Shown: in pieces, positions 25,708 through 34,975 of the stretch
Numbering within the stretch: position 1 is the first letter of the stretch
Layout: the number at the start of each line of letters is the position of its first letter
Assembly: GCA_003611805.1 (NCBI GenBank)
Contig: RAYM01000010.1
Span: 208,998 to 272,997 of the forward strand
Origin: a bacterium 1xD42-87
Lineage (GTDB): Bacteria > Bacillota > Clostridia > Lachnospirales > Lachnospiraceae
Length of the DNA stretch: 64,000 nt
Direction: 5' to 3'
The notes under the pieces: generated by a model
Databases searched by the model: none
Seen by the model: the letters and a program-made list of their open reading frames with translations, nothing else
What the model was told of the DNA's origin: nothing
Translations under genes and position numbers: made by a program

Positions 25708-28311
25708 TTGGATAAGTTTGAATACAAAGCAAGCGCAGACGAGATCAAAGCGCTTATAGCAGAGGGAGAGTATGCGGAAGCGGCGAAGATTGCTGATAAA
25801 ATTGACTGGCGCAGGGTCAGAAGCGTGATGATGCTCTGTACAATCAGTGATCTGTATAAGATCAACAGACGATTTCAGGAGAGCAAGGACATTCTGCTCC
25901 TTGCCTATGAAAAGCACCCTACGGGCAGGCTGATTATTTATTCCCTGTGCGAGCTTTGCATTAAGATGGGAGAGTACGATCAGGCAAGCGAATATTATAA
26001 GGAATTTGTGCAGATTGCGCCGAGAGATACGGGGCGCTATGTTTTACAGTACCGCCTTTATGAGGCGCTGGATGTCAGTATAGAAGAGCGGATCGCGATT
26101 TTGGAGGAGTTTAAAAAACGGGAGCCGCGAGAGAAATGGGTGTACGAGCTGGCTTATCTTTATCACCGCATCGGTCTTACCACGAAATGCGTGGAGGAGT
26201 GCGATGAGATGTTCCTCTGGTTTGGAGAGGGGAGATATGTGATCAAGGCGCTTGAGTTAAAGGCGCTGCATCAGCCGCTCAGCCCGGAGCAGCAGGAGAA
26301 GTATGACGCATACATAGAGGGAAGAAGCGCCGGGGAAAATGTGGACGAGGAGCTGGAAGTGGAGGAGCAGCCTGACGAGAGCGCTGAGGATGTGCAGGCA
26401 CTGGAAGAGACCGACTACGGCGAAACCGGGTTTTACGGGGAAGAGGAGGACGTGCTGGCAGCTCCCACCACAGAACTGCCTGAGGTCAAGCCGGTGGATG
26501 TGGGGCAGTATAATACCATAAATCTGCAGATGGCGCTGGCGGAGAGCATGAAGGAGGTTCTCGACGACGGGGATGATGTTTCCCGCGGCGTGCAGGAGTC
26601 AGAGGACGAGGCGGACATGTCAGAAGACATGGGAGAATTTGAGGAGACTGCGGATTTTTCGGGGGATGCGGAGGAAACCGCATCGGAGGAGACATATGAA
26701 GCCGGGGAAGCGGAAACCTTTGAAGAGCCGGAAGTTCCGATAAAAAACGAACCGATACCTTTCGAGGAACCGAGAGAACGGAAACCCCAGCCTTCCATTA
26801 CAGATACGATTATTGCGCCGCTTCTGGAGGAAACGGCGAAGCTGCCCAATATAAACGCCCTGAATGAAGAAGAATTGCAGACGGCAAGCGAGGAGATCGT
26901 GCAGGATGACACGGTGGCATTCGACGCACAGAAAATCATAGAGGAAATGACAAGAGAGGCGGAGAGGCTGCAGGCAAGAGCGATCAGAGAGCAGGCGCTG
27001 GCGGCGTCCAAGCCCACGGAATACGATAAATATCTGGCGCAGGAGTATGACGGGCAGATTAGTTTCGTACTGCCTGACGCGGAAAAGGTGGAGAAGCAGA
27101 TTACCGGTCAGCTCAGCATCGACGATATTATGGCTGAGTGGGAACAGCTCAAAAAGGATAATCAGGAGAAACGGATGGAGGATGTCCGTCAGCATATTAT
27201 GGCACAGACGGGCAGCCTGTTTGCAAACTTCGACGAAGCTACGAAGAACGGCCTTCTGGAAGAGCTGGAAAAAGCCTTTATGGCGGCAATTATGAAGGAA
27301 TCCAGTAAAAATCCGCATGTGAAGAAAGTGGTTTTCCCGGATGATATGCCGGAACGGGAAGTTTCGGTTAAGAAGGCGGAGCCTGCTCCTGCGAGGAAGG
27401 AGGAGCCGGAGCCGGTTCGGGAGCCGGAAGATACGGACACTTTGGAAGACGCGGATACCAAGGAGACCGATGTACAGAAACCCGCGGGGAAGCCTGCGAG
27501 GGAAGCTGCCCCCGCACAGGAGGCAGGGGAGGCGGATTCCGGGGAAGAAACCGCGAAGGACAGGGAACTCAGCCCGGAAGAGCAGGAGCTTTTCGGGAAG
27601 TTTGTGCATCAGCGTAAATCCAAGAAACAGCTGATCCATGTGCTGGACAACATGAGTCTGGCGTCCTGCACGGGTAATATCATTATTACCGGGGAGGAGG
27701 AGGTTACTACAATATCCTTGGCGAAAGCGCTGATCAGGGAAATGCAGTACAATGACAGCAATTTCTCCGGGAAGGTGGCAAAGATTGAAGGGCACGTCCT
27801 GAATAAGAAGGATGTGGAGGCGACTTTCTCCAAAATGGATAATGGCGCACTGATTATTGTAGAGGCGGCGAAGCTGAAAGCGGCTACCGTGGCGTCCATG
27901 GTTAAGGTGCTTGAGAAAGAGAATATGGGGCTTCTGGCGCTGCTTGTAGGAACGAAGACTGAGTTGAATGAGCTGCTTTCCAAACACAGCGCGTTGGCAA
28001 ACAGCTTCAATCTGCGCGTGGATATTGAGCCCCTCGATAATGAAGCATTGGTTGCCTACGCGAAACAGTATGCGGAAGAGATGGAGTATTCCATTGATGA
28101 ATTTGGTATTCTTGCGCTTCATACGAGGATTGCGGATCGACAGACGAGCGACCATGAAGTGACGCTCTCCGAGGTAAAAGATCTGGTGGACGAGGCGATC
28201 GAGTACGCCAATAAAAAAACGCCGAAACATTTTATGGATATTTTGCTCGCAAAGAGGTATGATGAAGAGGACATGATTATACTGCGGGAGAAAGACTTCA
28301 TGCATTACTAA
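25708..28311 (+). CDS. TPR-repeat protein with acidic linker and degenerate AAA-like C-terminal domain
   Basis: A protein of 867 aa from TTG 25708 (GAGGTGG a few bases upstream); a GTG at 25699 is possible. TPR-like helical repeats fill residues about 1-190 ('EYDQASEYYKEFVQIAPRD'). A long acidic, Glu/Asp-rich disordered segment spans about 200-630. The last 230 residues resemble the SpoVK/CbbX kind of AAA ATPase ('NIIITGEEEVTTISLAKALI'), but the Walker A lysine-threonine is missing (GEEEVTTI instead of GxxxxGKT), so ATP hydrolysis is unlikely. No signal peptide. The role may be scaffolding; no pathway can be assigned. Confidence 0.75.
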   Translation: MDKFEYKASADEIKALIAEGEYAEAAKIADKIDWRRVRSVMMLCTISDLYKINRRFQESKDILLLAYEKHPTGRLIIYSLCELCIKMGEYDQASEYYKEFVQIAPRDTGRYVLQYRLYEALDVSIEERIAILEEFKKREPREKWVYELAYLYHRIGLTTKCVEECDEMFLWFGEGRYVIKALELKALHQPLSPEQQEKYDAYIEGRSAGENVDEELEVEEQPDESAEDVQALEETDYGETGFYGEEEDVLAAPTTELPEVKPVDVGQYNTINLQMALAESMKEVLDDGDDVSRGVQESEDEADMSEDMGEFEETADFSGDAEETASEETYEAGEAETFEEPEVPIKNEPIPFEEPRERKPQPSITDTIIAPLLEETAKLPNINALNEEELQTASEEIVQDDTVAFDAQKIIEEMTREAERLQARAIREQALAASKPTEYDKYLAQEYDGQISFVLPDAEKVEKQITGQLSIDDIMAEWEQLKKDNQEKRMEDVRQHIMAQTGSLFANFDEATKNGLLEELEKAFMAAIMKESSKNPHVKKVVFPDDMPEREVSVKKAEPAPARKEEPEPVREPEDTDTLEDADTKETDVQKPAGKPAREAAPAQEAGEADSGEETAKDRELSPEEQELFGKFVHQRKSKKQLIHVLDNMSLASCTGNIIITGEEEVTTISLAKALIREMQYNDSNFSGKVAKIEGHVLNKKDVEATFSKMDNGALIIVEAAKLKAATVASMVKVLEKENMGLLALLVGTKTELNELLSKHSALANSFNLRVDIEPLDNEALVAYAKQYAEEMEYSIDEFGILALHTRIADRQTSDHEVTLSEVKDLVDEAIEYANKKTPKHFMDILLAKRYDEEDMIILREKDFMHY

Positions 28312-28364
28312 AATAAAGCAGTTTATTCTAGTCTCTCATGCAATAAAAAACAGGGGGTTAGGTT

Positions 28365-30353
28365 ATGGCAGTAAAGAAAGCGGCTAAGCCGTCGGGAGTG
28401 CAGAAAAAGCAGGGGAAACAGGAAAAGTCGGTTCCCCAGAAAGCAGAGAAGGAGACGATGGAGGAGGTATTTATCTCCGAGGCTGACCAGTATGTGTTCG
28501 CGCAGGGAACGCACTATGACATTTATAAAAAGCTGGGGGCACACCCTTCCGTGGAAAACGGCGTGAAGGGTATGTTTTTCGCAGTATGGGCGCCCAACGC
28601 GGCAAGCGTTCATGTGATAGGAACCTTTAACGGCTGGGATGAAGAAAAACACGCGATGGAGAAACTGGGTCCCGGCGGTATCTATAAGCTTTTTATCCCG
28701 GATGTGGGCGAAAATGAGCTTTACAAGTATCTGATCCGCACACCAGCGGGCGAAAAGCTTTATAAGGCAGATCCCTTTGCCAATTATGCGGAGATGCGTC
28801 CGGGAAATGCGTCCAAAACTTTTGATATCAGTAAGTTCAAATGGTCGGACAGCGCATGGATGACGGCAAGGGACGGCAAGGATTATAATCAGGAGCCCAT
28901 GGCAATCTATGAGTGCCACATCGGTTCGTGGATGAAACATCCCGACGGCACGGAGCAAGGATTCTATAATTACCGTGAGTTTGCGGACAGAATCGTAGAT
29001 TATCTGAAGGAGATGCACTACACGCATATAGAGCTTATGGGTATTGCGGAATATCCGTTCGACGGTTCCTGGGGGTACCAGGTGACAGGTTATTACGCAC
29101 CCACTTCCAGACATGGTGATCCTTCCGATTTTATGTATCTGATCAACAAGCTGCATAAGAATAAAATAGGTGTTATCCTTGACTGGGTTCCGGCGCATTT
29201 TGCGACTGACGCGCACGGGCTTGGGCGTTTTGACGGACAGTGTATCTTTGAGCATCCCGATCCGAGAATCGGCGAGCATCCTGACTGGGGCACGAAGATA
29301 TTTAATTATGCGAAGAATGAGGTCAGGAATTTCCTGATTGCGAACGTTCTCTACTGGATCAGAGAGTACCATATCGACGGCATCCGAATTGACGCAGTGG
29401 CGTCCATGCTCTATCTGGACTACAGCAAGCAGGAGGGTCAGTGGGTACCGAATAAATACGGCGGCAATGAAAATCTCGATGCGATTGAGTTCTTTAAGCA
29501 CCTGAATTCCGTGGTGCACGGCGCATATCCCGGCTTCCTCACTATTGCAGAGGAGTCCACGGCGTGGCCGAAAGTGACGGGCAAGGTGGAAGAGGACGGT
29601 CTTGGTTTCAGCTTCAAATGGAACATGGGATGGATGCATGATTTCTGCGAATATATGAAACTTGACCCGTATTTCCGCAAGAATAACCACTATGCCATGA
29701 CTTTCGCCATGAGTTATAATAACAGCGAAAATTATATCCTGCCGCTTTCCCATGACGAAGTAGTGCACCTGAAATGTTCCATGGTCAACAAGATGCCCGG
29801 TTATCCCGTGGATAAGTACGCGAATCTGCGCGTGGGTTACGCCTATATGATGGGGCATTCCGGCAAGAAGCTGCTCTTTATGGGGCAGGATTTCGGTCAG
29901 GAGAGAGAGTGGAGTGAGACGAGAGAGCTTGACTGGAATCTTCTCGGTGAGGAACAGAACAAGGGGATGCACGAGTATGTGAAGGAGCTGCTTGCCCTTT
30001 ATAACAAGTATCCGGCGATGTATACGATCGACAACGACTGGGCGGGCTTCGAGTGGCTGAATGCCGACGACGCGGACCGCAGTACATACAGTTTCTACCG
30101 CAAGGATAAAACCGGCAAGAACAATATCATGTTTGTGCTCAATATGACTCCTATGAAGTGGGAGAACTATAAGATCGGGGTGCCGAAGAAGAAAAAGTAT
30201 AAGCTGCTCTTAAACAGCGACGACAAGCGTTTCGGGGGAAACGGGAATGTGATTCCCGCTGAGATTGCGGCGGTGAAAGAGCCGTGTAATTTTAAGGATT
30301 ACAGTATTTCGTTTGACCTGCCGCCTTATACGGCTGCGGTATTTATATTTTAG
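28365..30353 (+). CDS. glgB: 1,4-alpha-glucan branching enzyme
   Basis: A 662-aa GH13 enzyme that makes alpha-1,6 branches in glycogen. A Lys/Ala/Gln-rich extension of about 40 residues precedes a CBM48 domain ('FAVWAPNAASVHVIGTFNGW'). The catalytic barrel shows 'YECHIGSW', 'GVILDWVPAHF', the nucleophile Asp in 'DGIRIDAVASMLYLD' (about residue 344), the acid Glu in 'TIAEEST' (about 397) and 'LSHDEVVH'. A C-terminal beta domain ends the protein. GGGGGTTAGG precedes the ATG. No other glycogen gene is linked, and a terminator follows. Confidence 0.96.
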   Translation: MAVKKAAKPSGVQKKQGKQEKSVPQKAEKETMEEVFISEADQYVFAQGTHYDIYKKLGAHPSVENGVKGMFFAVWAPNAASVHVIGTFNGWDEEKHAMEKLGPGGIYKLFIPDVGENELYKYLIRTPAGEKLYKADPFANYAEMRPGNASKTFDISKFKWSDSAWMTARDGKDYNQEPMAIYECHIGSWMKHPDGTEQGFYNYREFADRIVDYLKEMHYTHIELMGIAEYPFDGSWGYQVTGYYAPTSRHGDPSDFMYLINKLHKNKIGVILDWVPAHFATDAHGLGRFDGQCIFEHPDPRIGEHPDWGTKIFNYAKNEVRNFLIANVLYWIREYHIDGIRIDAVASMLYLDYSKQEGQWVPNKYGGNENLDAIEFFKHLNSVVHGAYPGFLTIAEESTAWPKVTGKVEEDGLGFSFKWNMGWMHDFCEYMKLDPYFRKNNHYAMTFAMSYNNSENYILPLSHDEVVHLKCSMVNKMPGYPVDKYANLRVGYAYMMGHSGKKLLFMGQDFGQEREWSETRELDWNLLGEEQNKGMHEYVKELLALYNKYPAMYTIDNDWAGFEWLNADDADRSTYSFYRKDKTGKNNIMFVLNMTPMKWENYKIGVPKKKKYKLLLNSDDKRFGGNGNVIPAEIAAVKEPCNFKDYSISFDLPPYTAAVFIF

Positions 30354-30361
30354 TATTTAAA

Positions 30362-30398
30362 ATGCCGCACACTCAGGTGATTGGGTGTGCGGTATTTT
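30362..30398 (+). terminator. terminator after glgB
   Basis: ATGCCGCACAC (30362-30372) pairs with GTGTGCGGTAT (30385-30395, one G-U), followed by TTT. Confidence 0.85.
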
Positions 30399-30418
30399 GG
30401 CGGACAGACAGATCATCC

Positions 30419-30880
30419 CTAGCTATCTGAATAGTCTTCGGTGAGGTCGTCCGCCTGTGTTATAATATCAAATATAGTTTCTTCTACAACTTTTATACAC
30501 TCATCAAGGTGTTTTTGAATCTCATCTCCCCAAAATCGGATGACGGTCCATCCCATAAACAGCAATTGTTTGTTAACTTCGTCATCCCGCTCTTTATTAC
30601 GGGATATTTTTGAAATCCAGTATTCACTGTTGTGCCCTTTTTGGAGGCGTGGCTTCAGCACTTCCCAATCTTTGCCATGAAAAAAATCCCCATCACAAAA
30701 AATGGCAATTTTATATTTTGTAATGACAATATCGGGGGTTCCCGGCAAGCTTTTATAATTTTTTCTGTATCGGATTCCTTTTTGCCACAGTGCTTTACGC
30801 AATATGATTTCGATTTTCGTATCATAAGGCTTAATATGCTGCATATTTTTCCGGCGTTGATCTTTGGTAAGCCTGTCCAT
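30419..30880 (-). CDS. vsr: very short patch repair endonuclease (Vsr)
   Basis: A 153-aa Vsr-type nuclease. Motifs include the N-terminal 'RLTKDQRRKNMQHIKPYDTK', 'LPGTPDIVI' with the catalytic Asp, 'IAIFCDGDFFHG', and 'GWTVIRFWGDEI'. Vsr nicks 5' of T:G mismatches produced when 5-methylcytosine deaminates, protecting sites of the linked methyltransferase. It is the third gene of a minus-strand methyltransferase-endonuclease-vsr operon, 13 bp after the endonuclease gene. Base composition looks more AT-rich than the flanking glgB, consistent with transfer. Confidence 0.93.
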   Translation of the reverse strand: MDRLTKDQRRKNMQHIKPYDTKIEIILRKALWQKGIRYRKNYKSLPGTPDIVITKYKIAIFCDGDFFHGKDWEVLKPRLQKGHNSEYWISKISRNKERDDEVNKQLLFMGWTVIRFWGDEIQKHLDECIKVVEETIFDIITQADDLTEDYSDS

Positions 30881-30893
30881 TTGCGGTGTCTCC

Positions 30894-31763
30894 TTATTTG
30901 GCCGTCCAGGAAGCTGTCAGCATCCGTCTGTCGGCAATAAATTGCTTGGCGGCTTTAACAGCATGTGTGACAAATAAATCGAGGGTATCGTTGACTTTAT
31001 ATATCCTGCCATTATTTTCGGAAATACCTGACATGGCATACATACCATGCCATCCATTGACAGGATAGGATCCGCCACCATTTACCATGTGTTTAAACTC
31101 ATCCATATTCAGAAAAGAGCCGTCTAATGTAACAGCCACAGACCAGAATAACCCCTCCATGGCATTTTTGGAAAAGTTTACGTCGCGCCCGACTCTGTCG
31201 CGTATACTTGTTTTGGACTGAATACATCCAAAGACGTGGGTATCTCCATGTATTACTTGTATCGCATATAAGTCAAAATCTTTTCCCCATGAATTAAGGC
31301 CTTTGATATCGTCAGAAGTATTGTTCAATGAGCCTTCTTTAATCATTTTGGTCAGATCGGACTGCAGAATGAATCTGATTTCATTATTCTGTAATTCGTC
31401 ATTGTCAATACTGGCAATATAGCGTTCAAAAGAATGCCCGCTTGATTTTATCCAGCTTTGGTGGGCGGAAAGGCAACGTTCAAGGACATTTGCCTGTTCA
31501 GTTTCTGAAATATTAAAATCTGACAAGTTAGCTACATTAAGTTTGTGGACCAAAGCTATATTTTTCCAGATTTCATCTTCAGAAACTATGTCTGCATAAT
31601 GCAGCAGAGACTCGACAAGCGTTGTATCTATTGCTTTCCTCTGAGCCGCCAGCTTTGCTGATTGGGAGTTTTTCCCTTGGCATTCTATAAGATATGCTTC
31701 ATTCCAAGTTCTCGTATAAGTGCTTTTGCAAAAGGCAAAATAATCTGAATTATTTTTCATCAT
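30894..31763 (-). CDS. putative type II restriction endonuclease
   Basis: A 289-aa protein encoded between a cytosine-5 methyltransferase and vsr. A candidate PD-(D/E)xK-like core is 'GKDFDLYAIQVIHGD' followed by 'FGCIQSKTSIRDRVG', where D and Q-x-K could be the metal and catalytic residues. 'SSGHSFERYI' resembles the start of other restriction enzymes of this class. The start overlaps the methyltransferase end by 14 bp, so expression is coupled after the methylase, a safe order for a restriction system. The cut site cannot be predicted. Confidence 0.7.
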   Translation of the reverse strand: MMKNNSDYFAFCKSTYTRTWNEAYLIECQGKNSQSAKLAAQRKAIDTTLVESLLHYADIVSEDEIWKNIALVHKLNVANLSDFNISETEQANVLERCLSAHQSWIKSSGHSFERYIASIDNDELQNNEIRFILQSDLTKMIKEGSLNNTSDDIKGLNSWGKDFDLYAIQVIHGDTHVFGCIQSKTSIRDRVGRDVNFSKNAMEGLFWSVAVTLDGSFLNMDEFKHMVNGGGSYPVNGWHGMYAMSGISENNGRIYKVNDTLDLFVTHAVKAAKQFIADRRMLTASWTAK

Positions 31764-32934
31764 TGTACTCCGCTAAAAGCCTGTTCAGTTCTGTTCCCCA
31801 AGCGTAAGCTAAAAGTGGTGGGACTGCATCCCCAATCTGTTCATATTTGTCCTGCACTTCGCGGTCGATATGGGGGACGAGATATGGGCCGCCAGAAAAA
31901 TGATAAGCGTCAGGAAAGGACTGCAGTCTGGCGCATTCCCTGACAGTCAGTGCCCGGTCATATTTGGGGTGGACAAATTCATCCAGACAATGGCTCGTTA
32001 CCGTGGGGGAAGGCTCATCCGATTTCAGGCGGTAATTGCGCTTGATAAACATTTTTTTCGGCAGTACTCGTCTTTCCTGCAATTTTTCTCGTTCTGACCC
32101 GACGTAACGCTCAAATAAATCTTTTAAACTTTCACCCTGTTTCAACAAAGAAAATCTTTCCAATGTGCAGCTTCGGTGTCTCATTGGCATATGGTAAGTA
32201 AGTTCACTGACTGTCCCGGAATCTATTTTCCAGAATGCATTATCTCGCATCCGATTTGCATAATCTGACTGTGCCTGTGTATAATTTTTATTTTCTGTAT
32301 CAGAGTTTGGCACAACATTTGGGAGCCCGCAAAATGCTTCTTTTACGGTAACGGGTTTATCACAGGTAGCTTTTGGGGAAGAAAGTTTCAGGTTTCTGTC
32401 TTTGGTGGCAAGGATAAAAAAGCGGTTTCTCTTTTGGGGTACTCCATAATCCACGGCGTTTAGGACAAACTCTTCATAATTTGTGTAACCACATTCTTTC
32501 AGCTCATCCTTTAACAGGTCTACTATAAGCTTATTGGAATTTTTTTGAACTTTTTTGGTCGTGATGGCGGGTACGTTCTCAAACAGGATCATTTTGGCAT
32601 TGGTAATCCGGGCGATGCGGATTCCCTCTCGGAAAAGGAACTGCCTGTCATCATAAAAAGAGCGGGAGGTATTTCCGGCAGTAGAAAAAGTTTCGCAGGG
32701 CATACCTGACGTAACCAGATCAATTCCCTCTTTGGGAATGTAAGGCAGGATCTGTTCTGCTGTAACATTTCTTATATCAGAGTGGATAACATGTACCGAC
32801 GGATGATTGGCTGAATATGTATCAACGCAGCTTTTAATGTATTCTATGGCTACTTTTGTGTCAAATCCTGCGGCATGTAATCCCGTACAGATTCCGCCGG
32901 GACCGCTAAAACAGTCTATATGCGTGAATGCCAT
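31750..32934 (-). CDS. DNA (cytosine-5-)-methyltransferase
   Basis: A 394-aa C5 methyltransferase with all main motifs in order: I 'DCFSGPGGICTGL', IV 'SGMPCETFS' (catalytic Cys near residue 79), VI 'FENVPAI', VIII 'QKRNRFF', a target-recognition region of about 130 residues, IX 'RECARLQSFPD' and X 'QIGDAVPP'. The ATG at 32934 is chosen over an in-frame start 18 codons upstream because GGAGG lies 10 nt before it. It modifies the site cut by the linked endonuclease. The operon promoter is seen at 33100-33072. Confidence 0.95.
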   Translation of the reverse strand: MAFTHIDCFSGPGGICTGLHAAGFDTKVAIEYIKSCVDTYSANHPSVHVIHSDIRNVTAEQILPYIPKEGIDLVTSGMPCETFSTAGNTSRSFYDDRQFLFREGIRIARITNAKMILFENVPAITTKKVQKNSNKLIVDLLKDELKECGYTNYEEFVLNAVDYGVPQKRNRFFILATKDRNLKLSSPKATCDKPVTVKEAFCGLPNVVPNSDTENKNYTQAQSDYANRMRDNAFWKIDSGTVSELTYHMPMRHRSCTLERFSLLKQGESLKDLFERYVGSEREKLQERRVLPKKMFIKRNYRLKSDEPSPTVTSHCLDEFVHPKYDRALTVRECARLQSFPDAYHFSGGPYLVPHIDREVQDKYEQIGDAVPPLLAYAWGTELNRLLAEYNDEK

Positions 32935-33071
32935 TATTTGTTTTCCTCCACGATGTATCGAAATTTCTTCAGCTTTGCAGATTACCATATTCTGTTTGAT
33001 ACATGGAAATTGTCAAAGCGAAACCGGAATGGTTTCCTGCAAAAGATGAAACCTCAAATATGATTAGATAA

Positions 33072-33100
33072 AGTGTAGCAGAGGGAAACGTTGGTGTCAA
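33072..33100 (-). promoter_or_regulatory. promoter of the restriction-modification operon
   Basis: On the minus strand TTGACA (33100-33095), 17-bp spacer, TACACT (33077-33072). A GAAACC/GGTTTC inverted repeat (near 33022-33038) lies in the transcribed leader and may be a control site. Confidence 0.68.
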
Positions 33101-33169
33101 TAGCAAGGCAGAACAAAAGAAAACGGAAAAACGTTAATTAGCTTTAGAAATTGATCGTCTCATCTCGCA

Positions 33170-33198
33170 TTGACAGGAATACAGACATGTAGTACTAT
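33170..33198 (+). promoter_or_regulatory. autoregulated promoter of the second blaI gene
   Basis: TTGACA (33170-33175), 17-bp spacer, TACTAT (33193-33198). The spacer and -10 hold an imperfect dyad (33176-33196) that on the minus strand reads ACTACATGTCTGTA, matching the perfect operators at 35005 and 37797. A repressor bound here would block polymerase. Confidence 0.8.
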
Positions 33199-33220
33199 GA
33201 GGAAAAAGGAGGAGAAGACT

Positions 33221-33607
33221 ATGAATGAAGTACTACTTTCTGACTCCGAAAAAGAAATTCTGGAGTGGATGTGGAAGGAAGACAAGGAGTATTCCTACAG
33301 GGACGTTGCGGCACAGTTTGGAGAAGACTCGGAAAAGGGGTGGAAAAAGCAGACATTATCTACCTTTTTAACCCGGATGGAACAAAAAGGTGTCATATCT
33401 GTCCGGTGTGAAGGGGAAGAGCGTTTTAAGAAAAGGCGGTATTTTAAGGCGTTAAACAGGCAGGAGTATGAGAAAGCAAGGGCGAGGCATCTCCTGGATT
33501 CCTATTTTGACGGGTCCCTGAATCTGTTTATGTCGGCATTCAGCGGAGGCGAAAAACTGAGCGGGAAAGAGGCGGACGAACTGAGAAAGTTTCTGGAGGA
33601 CATGTAA
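33221..33607 (+). CDS. BlaI/MecI-family repressor (second copy)
   Basis: A 128-aa winged-helix repressor ('LLSDSEKEILEWMWKEDKEY', 'KKQTLSTFLTRMEQKGVISV', C-terminal dimerisation helices). The ATG at 33221 follows AAAGGAGGAG (33205-33214); earlier in-frame starts lie within the promoter and are excluded. It ends with TAATG, sharing one base with the M56 gene. It is clearly different in sequence from the BlaI at 1881. Matching operators occur at its own promoter and at two more promoters within 5 kb, which defines a small local regulon. Confidence 0.92.
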   Translation: MNEVLLSDSEKEILEWMWKEDKEYSYRDVAAQFGEDSEKGWKKQTLSTFLTRMEQKGVISVRCEGEERFKKRRYFKALNRQEYEKARARHLLDSYFDGSLNLFMSAFSGGEKLSGKEADELRKFLEDM

Positions 33608-34923
33608 TGCTTATTCTGGCAATGTCACTTAGCGGAAGTCTGGTATTCCTTGCCATTGTGCTGTGTGCTGTTTTGGGGAAAAGAGTGATTTCTCCCGGAT
33701 GGGTGTACAGTATGCTCAGGCTTGACCTGCTTTTCTTCTGTCTGCCGTTTCCCAAGTACAACAGCGGGTATAAATATGGATTGCTCCGTATACTGGGCAT
33801 TCGGCAACAGTGGGACATGAAAGATATTGTGACGGCGAATTTCATTGGGATAGAAGAAAGCGGTAGGATCCATATAAGCTTTCAGACGTACATAGTTGTG
33901 ATCTGGGCTGTCTGGGTGTGCGGCATGCTGCTGGCAGCAGTCAGAAATCTGCAAAAGTATCGAGAGGTGAAGCTGTTAAAAGAAAATCCGCGGGTAAGCC
34001 AGTCAGATTATCTGGCGGTATTTGACAGAGTGAAAAAGGAAGTGGGAGTCTCCAGAGGCGTGACTTTACTGCTTGCCAGTGATGCGGAAACGGTATGTAC
34101 CATAGGCGTATTCCGAAAATATGTCATTGTGCCCGAGAGCGGGCTGACGGAAGAAGAGATTTATTTCAGTCTGAAGCATGAACTGATCCATGTAAAGAGA
34201 GCAGATGTGGCGTGGCGGTATCTTGGGATGTTCGCTGTTCTTCTGCATTGGTTTAACCCGCTGGCATATCTTTATTTTTATGCAATGTCTCTCTATTGCG
34301 AACAGAGTTGTGATGCCATTCTGGTGCGAAACATTGACAGAGCGGCTCGCAAGAGATATGGAAACTTGATTATTAATATGGCGCAGGATGATGGACTTGA
34401 CAAAAGAAAATATCGGACATACTTAAGTGGAAGCAAAAAAATGATTAAATGGAGATTGATTGATATGATGGAGAGCAGAAAAAGAAATAGGATAGAGAGA
34501 ATAGTGTCCCTGGCGCTGGGGATGATTATTCTGTTTGGGGGGTCTTTGAGTGTTTGCGCTTATGAGAACCCTCAGGTGATAAGGGGAGCGGAAAATGTGT
34601 TTTTTGAGACACTTTCGGACGAACAGGGAACTGTGAAGTTTCATGTGGGAGAGATACAGTATTCAGAAGGAGAGATATTAGATTTTACGAAATTTGTGGG
34701 AGATGATGGCAGTCGCCATGATCTGCCGGATGTTGAGAACGATAACATAGAAAGAGCAGGCTGTATACATGCTTATGTGAGCGGATATGTTGGAGTGCAT
34801 CATAAGAACTCGGATGGAAGCTGCAAGACGGATTATTATTATGCAGACAGATGCAGTAAGTGTGGCAGGTTGGAAATGAAAGGGTATTCCCATACAGTAA
34901 CATCAACAAAATGCACACATTAA
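33607..34923 (+). CDS. M56-family (BlaR1-type) sensor with Cys/His-rich extracellular tail
   Basis: A 438-aa sensor peptidase. Hydrophobic segments occur near residues 1-25, 30-45 and 95-115. The zinc motif is HELIH (H191, E192, H195) with 'YCEQSCDAILV' downstream, and a last membrane helix spans about 300-318. The outside C-terminal domain is only 120 residues and ends in a Cys/His-rich stretch: 'CIHAYVSGYVGVHHKN', then 'CSKCGRLEMKG' and a final 'KCTH'. This looks like a zinc- or redox-sensitive module rather than a beta-lactam sensor. It should relieve repression by the BlaI at 33221. Start and stop are coupled to blaI. Confidence 0.88.
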   Translation: MLILAMSLSGSLVFLAIVLCAVLGKRVISPGWVYSMLRLDLLFFCLPFPKYNSGYKYGLLRILGIRQQWDMKDIVTANFIGIEESGRIHISFQTYIVVIWAVWVCGMLLAAVRNLQKYREVKLLKENPRVSQSDYLAVFDRVKKEVGVSRGVTLLLASDAETVCTIGVFRKYVIVPESGLTEEEIYFSLKHELIHVKRADVAWRYLGMFAVLLHWFNPLAYLYFYAMSLYCEQSCDAILVRNIDRAARKRYGNLIINMAQDDGLDKRKYRTYLSGSKKMIKWRLIDMMESRKRNRIERIVSLALGMIILFGGSLSVCAYENPQVIRGAENVFFETLSDEQGTVKFHVGEIQYSEGEILDFTKFVGDDGSRHDLPDVENDNIERAGCIHAYVSGYVGVHHKNSDGSCKTDYYYADRCSKCGRLEMKGYSHTVTSTKCTH

Positions 34924-34975
34924 AATGAAAGTTATACGACATGAATAGTTGGAAAGTAAAAATGCGGTTTTTTAC

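Noticed and set aside
26620..28305. A 561-codon minus-strand open frame opposite the TPR gene
   Set aside because: It is the mirror of a GC-biased, Glu-rich coding sequence. Its product is His/Leu/Phe/Arg-rich without motifs, and no ribosome site is present.
28323..29972. A 549-codon minus-strand open frame opposite glgB
   Set aside because: glgB is certain from its catalytic motifs. The antisense product has shadow-like composition.
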